A stretch of 42,733 nt of DNA, taken from Waddliaceae bacterium (lineage in GTDB: Bacteria > Chlamydiota > Chlamydiia > Chlamydiales > JABHNK01). The notes under the pieces are model-generated. The model had not been told where the DNA came from and did no database searches. It saw nothing but the letters and a program-made list of their open reading frames with translations. Both the position numbers and the translations under genes were made by a program. The stretch lies in contig JABHNK010000029.1 of assembly GCA_018694295.1 (NCBI GenBank), forward strand, positions 1-42,733. Direction: 5' to 3'. Shown in pieces: positions 40,321 to 42,733 of the stretch; positions within the stretch are counted from its first letter, which is position 1, and each line of letters starts with the position of its first letter.

Positions 40321-41739
40321 TTATCCAAATATCGCTTTAAGGATATAGAAGAAAACTATCGTCAAGGCTGCTCCAGCGGGGATGGTGATGAACCATGAGA
40401 GAACGATGTCGCGGATGGTCCCCATGTTTAGGGCGCTCATACCGCGGGCGATGCCGACGCCGAAGATCGCACCGACGAGGATATGTGTCGTCGATACAGG
40501 AAGTCCGAAGCTCGAAGCCAGGACTATCGTCGTAGAAGCCCCGATCTCCGCAGCAAAGCCCCGCGAAGGGGTAAGTTCTGTGATCTTCTTCCCTATAGTC
40601 TCTATGACACGCCAGCCCCACGTCCCTAAACCGAAAATTATTCCGCAGCCACCGAGGACGAGGATCCAGGCAGGGATCTCGGTAGCGCCGACGACGAAGC
40701 CGTTGGAAAGGACAGAAACACACGCAGCAAGAGGGCCTATGGCATTGGCGACGTCATTGGCGCCATGGGCGAACGCCATAAAACATGCAGTTATGAGCTG
40801 TAACGATGCGAAGATCTTCTCGACAGGAGCGAAATGCGCATGCTCTCCGATATTTTTATCGTGGTAGTCAATGTGCTCTTTTAGAGCCTTGGCCTCGTCG
40901 ACGACAAGAGATACCTGGTAGTTAAGATCTCCCTTAGACGCTATTTGCATACGTTGAAGGTGCTTCAAAGCTTTCCTCAGAGCAGTAACAGCTACAGGGC
41001 TTTGGTATGGGAGATCGCTGCTGTCAGGAGCTTTTATCCTACGTATCAAGAAGCCGATGACTATGCTTCCTATCAATCCAATAGAAAGGGCTAAAGCCGC
41101 CGTCTCTAAAAACGAAAGGTCTAGGTTGACATTCTTAAGCCCACGGAAAAGTAGTATCGACGAAAGCATCGTAAGCATGCAGAAGACAATATACGGTATC
41201 GTCTTCTTGGCAGCATTGAGAGGATGAGGGGAATAGAAGATTTTCTTACGTATCGATACGAAAGCGATATATGATATAGTCCCGCCCATTAGCGGCGAAA
41301 TCACCCAGCTAATAACTATCGATGCTACCTTGTTCCAATGTATGCCATTGACACCACCGATGACGAGGCCGAAGCCAACAAGAGCTCCTACGATAGAATG
41401 CGTCGTCGAGACAGGCCACCCCTTATACGAAGCAAGCTGAAGCCATACCCCAGCAGCGAGCAAAGCACCGATCATTCCGAAGACGAGAAGCATAGGATCG
41501 TCGACGAAAAGGTCCATCTTGACGATGCCTTTCTGTACAGTCTCAGAGACGTTAGACCCGAAGAAAAATGCGCCACAAAATTCTAATGACGCCGCGATGA
41601 TGACAGCACGCTTTAACGTCAAAGCACCAGAACCTACGGCAGTGCCGATAGCATTGGCAGCATCATTGGCGCCGAGACTCCATGACATATATAAGCCACT
41701 TAATAAAGCAATTATAAAAAGAAGAGTTACGTTGTCCAT
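40321..41739 (-). CDS. pit: Pit-family inorganic phosphate permease
   Basis: This is an inner-membrane phosphate transporter of the PiT family, 472 residues with about ten helices. The two family signature repeats are present: GANDAANAIGTAVGSGAL near residue 24 and HGANDVANAIGPLA near residue 345, each with a later GWPVSTTHSIVGA or GLPVSTTHILVGA segment. A cytoplasmic loop lies between. The frame is open to 41835, but ATG 41739 gives the usual start just before the first helix and leaves a 19-base gap from the DUF47 gene. Pit with a DUF47 partner is a well-known pair and matches Chlamydia gene order as I recall (CT691-CT692). Confidence 0.94.
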   Translation of the reverse strand: MDNVTLLFIIALLSGLYMSWSLGANDAANAIGTAVGSGALTLKRAVIIAASLEFCGAFFFGSNVSETVQKGIVKMDLFVDDPMLLVFGMIGALLAAGVWLQLASYKGWPVSTTHSIVGALVGFGLVIGGVNGIHWNKVASIVISWVISPLMGGTISYIAFVSIRKKIFYSPHPLNAAKKTIPYIVFCMLTMLSSILLFRGLKNVNLDLSFLETAALALSIGLIGSIVIGFLIRRIKAPDSSDLPYQSPVAVTALRKALKHLQRMQIASKGDLNYQVSLVVDEAKALKEHIDYHDKNIGEHAHFAPVEKIFASLQLITACFMAFAHGANDVANAIGPLAACVSVLSNGFVVGATEIPAWILVLGGCGIIFGLGTWGWRVIETIGKKITELTPSRGFAAEIGASTTIVLASSFGLPVSTTHILVGAIFGVGIARGMSALNMGTIRDIVLSWFITIPAGAALTIVFFYILKAIFG

Positions 41740-41758
41740 TGGTTTCTGTGCCCTGTAA

Positions 41759-42436
41759 TTATGATATGTCGAGCATAGTACGAACTTTATAGGCGAGCTT
41801 CTCGGAGATGTTCGAGATCCCAGAGATCTCACCAAAAAGATGCTGCCACAAAGAGAATATCGGCGGTGTCATGTCATCGCCGATGTCAAAGATAAGCTGG
41901 AGAAGAGTCCTCTGAAGGACGTCGGCTTCGTGCTCTTTAAGAGCAACTTCGTCAACGAGACGCTTGACCTTCTCCGCTTCAACACCGCCAAACGACGACT
42001 GCAGAAGGACGTCGATCTCTTCGACGATAAGACGTGCCGTATCGAAAGAATCGATGTTTTTGTCCAAGAACTTCTGGAAGGTCTCTAGAAAATCTCCTGA
42101 AGGCATGGTAAGCTGTCGATAGGTGAGAAGGACGCCGATGTTCTCGGCTTTGTCGGCAATACTATCTTGCATAGTAAGAACCTCGAGGACGGCACCACGA
42201 TCTACAGGTAAGAACATCCTCTTAGGAAGGTGGTTCCTGATGTCTTGCTTGGCGATGTCAGCAAGATGCTCGAGCTTCGATGTCTTCTTGACAAGGACGT
42301 CGATGGTAGCAAAATCGCCGTCGACAAGAGCTTCGAACATCTTAGGGACTTCCTTGACGCAGTCGTTGACTTTGTTCATATGTGTCTGAAGGAAGGTGAA
42401 CGGTGACCTGCTGAAAAGACTTAATATGGTACGCAT
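41759..42436 (-). CDS. DUF47/PhoU-like protein paired with Pit
   Basis: The 225-residue protein belongs to the DUF47 (TIGR00153, PhoU-like) family. It is all-helical, with SRSPFTFLQTHMNKVNDCV near the start, metal-binding-type acidic/His positions (KLEHLADIAKQDIRNHLPKR about residue 50; ALKEHEADVLQRTLLQ about residue 170) and a C-terminal SEKLAYKVRTMLDIS. Such proteins are thought to regulate the adjacent phosphate permease. It is transcribed before pit in the same unit. GAGAA lies upstream of the ATG at 42436. The first strand-divergent neighbour is the dppD-type gene. Confidence 0.9.
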   Translation of the reverse strand: MRTILSLFSRSPFTFLQTHMNKVNDCVKEVPKMFEALVDGDFATIDVLVKKTSKLEHLADIAKQDIRNHLPKRMFLPVDRGAVLEVLTMQDSIADKAENIGVLLTYRQLTMPSGDFLETFQKFLDKNIDSFDTARLIVEEIDVLLQSSFGGVEAEKVKRLVDEVALKEHEADVLQRTLLQLIFDIGDDMTPPIFSLWQHLFGEISGISNISEKLAYKVRTMLDIS

Positions 42437-42518
42437 AAAATTTTCTCTAATGTGTATGATTTAAAAATTAAAACCATTATATTAACGAGAGAACAATTTT
42501 GTATACAAGGGAAGATAT

Positions 42519-42733
42519 ATGGCCGTTGATACTACGGTACTTAGAGTCGAGAATCTCACGACGCTACTGCAAACTTCTGCAGGGGACGTCGCCGTCGTCG
42601 ATGGCATAACTTTCGATCTAAAAAAAGGTACGACGCTTGCCATCGTCGGGGAGTCGGGGTGTGGGAAGTCGATGACCGCGCTTTCGATAATGCGTATCTT
42701 ACCAAAACCTCCAGCCCTAGAACCTACTGGAGC
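42519..42733 (+). CDS. dppD: Peptide ABC transporter ATPase DppD/OppD (5' part)
   Basis: Only the first ~71 codons are visible; the gene runs out of the window. It begins MAVDTTVLRVENLTTLLQTS and contains the Walker A loop GESGCGKSMTALSIM at about residues 47-61, with the following MRILPKPPALEPTG characteristic of OppD/DppD ATPases. The ATG is supported by AAGGGAAG. Its place next to the DUF47-pit pair matches Chlamydia (dppD, CT690) as I recall. It probably energises the OppB/OppC channel whose genes are elsewhere in the window. Confidence 0.9.
   Translation, partial: MAVDTTVLRVENLTTLLQTSAGDVAVVDGITFDLKKGTTLAIVGESGCGKSMTALSIMRILPKPPALEPTG

Noticed and set aside
41740-41835. Longer start for the phosphate permease
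   Set aside because: The extra 32 residues overlap the DUF47 gene and are not hydrophobic or conserved in type; ATG 41739 gives the usual PiT N-terminus.

Overview
The window reads as chromosome of a member of the Chlamydiae, probably an environmental (amoeba- or arthropod-associated) lineage rather than Chlamydia itself. The basis is gene content and order recalled from Chlamydia: psd, mnmE and nth adjacent with a TPR gene beyond psd; ruvA with ruvC; and a DUF47 protein with a Pit-type phosphate permease next to a DppD-type ATPase. The extra Bat operon, glucokinase, NAD(P)HX repair enzyme, nucleotide-sugar enzymes and many intergenic repeats point to a larger genome than that of the animal pathogens. 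No database search was possible, so this placement is inference.

Layout. 1-1.9 kb: the 3' part of a gene for a very acidic, internally repetitive protein (53-residue and 11-residue repeats). 2.1-2.7 kb: a [4Fe-4S] ferredoxin and a small hypothetical gene. 2.75-7.1 kb (minus): a solute-binding lipoprotein, a membrane-anchored OppA and an OppB with a large insertion. 7.2-10.3 kb (minus): metallophosphoesterase, glucokinase-like kinase and hypotheticals. 10.3-16.2 kb (minus): a tightly overlapping batA-batB-batC-batD-batE operon. 16.6-21 kb: TPR protein and psd (minus), divergent from mnmE-nth (plus). 21-22.7 kb: an AAA/DUF4143 ATPase gene with its own promoter and a double palindrome, bracketed by inverted multi-hairpin repeats. 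22.7-23.8 kb: ruvA and ruvC. 24.2-27.1 kb: a 968-residue coiled-coil protein bracketed by two inverted MITE-like elements. 27.4-31.2 kb: a heptosyltransferase/UDP-sugar pyrophosphorylase fusion and the NAD(P)HX repair enzyme. 31.6-34.2 kb: hypotheticals, a GIY-YIG protein and a PnrA-like binding protein. 34.3-38.2 kb: two sugar epimerases divergent from a glycosyltransferase and a GDP-mannose dehydratase. 38.2-42.7 kb: an OppC with an insertion, Pit permease, DUF47 partner and the start of a DppD-type ATPase.

How the genes fit together. The scattered oppA/oppB, oppC and dppD-type genes may form one peptide importer with unusually large extra domains. The heptosyltransferase fusion, epimerases, gmd and lipid-linked sugar transferase point to LPS or other surface-glycan synthesis. 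BatA-E look like one envelope complex built from VWA and TPR proteins.

The most striking feature is how intergenic DNA is organised. At least three MITE-like families occur, together with 7-bp and 8-bp tandem arrays. They sit on or within a few bases of start and stop codons, and in several cases supply the stop codon, the last codons or the start codon of the neighbouring gene.
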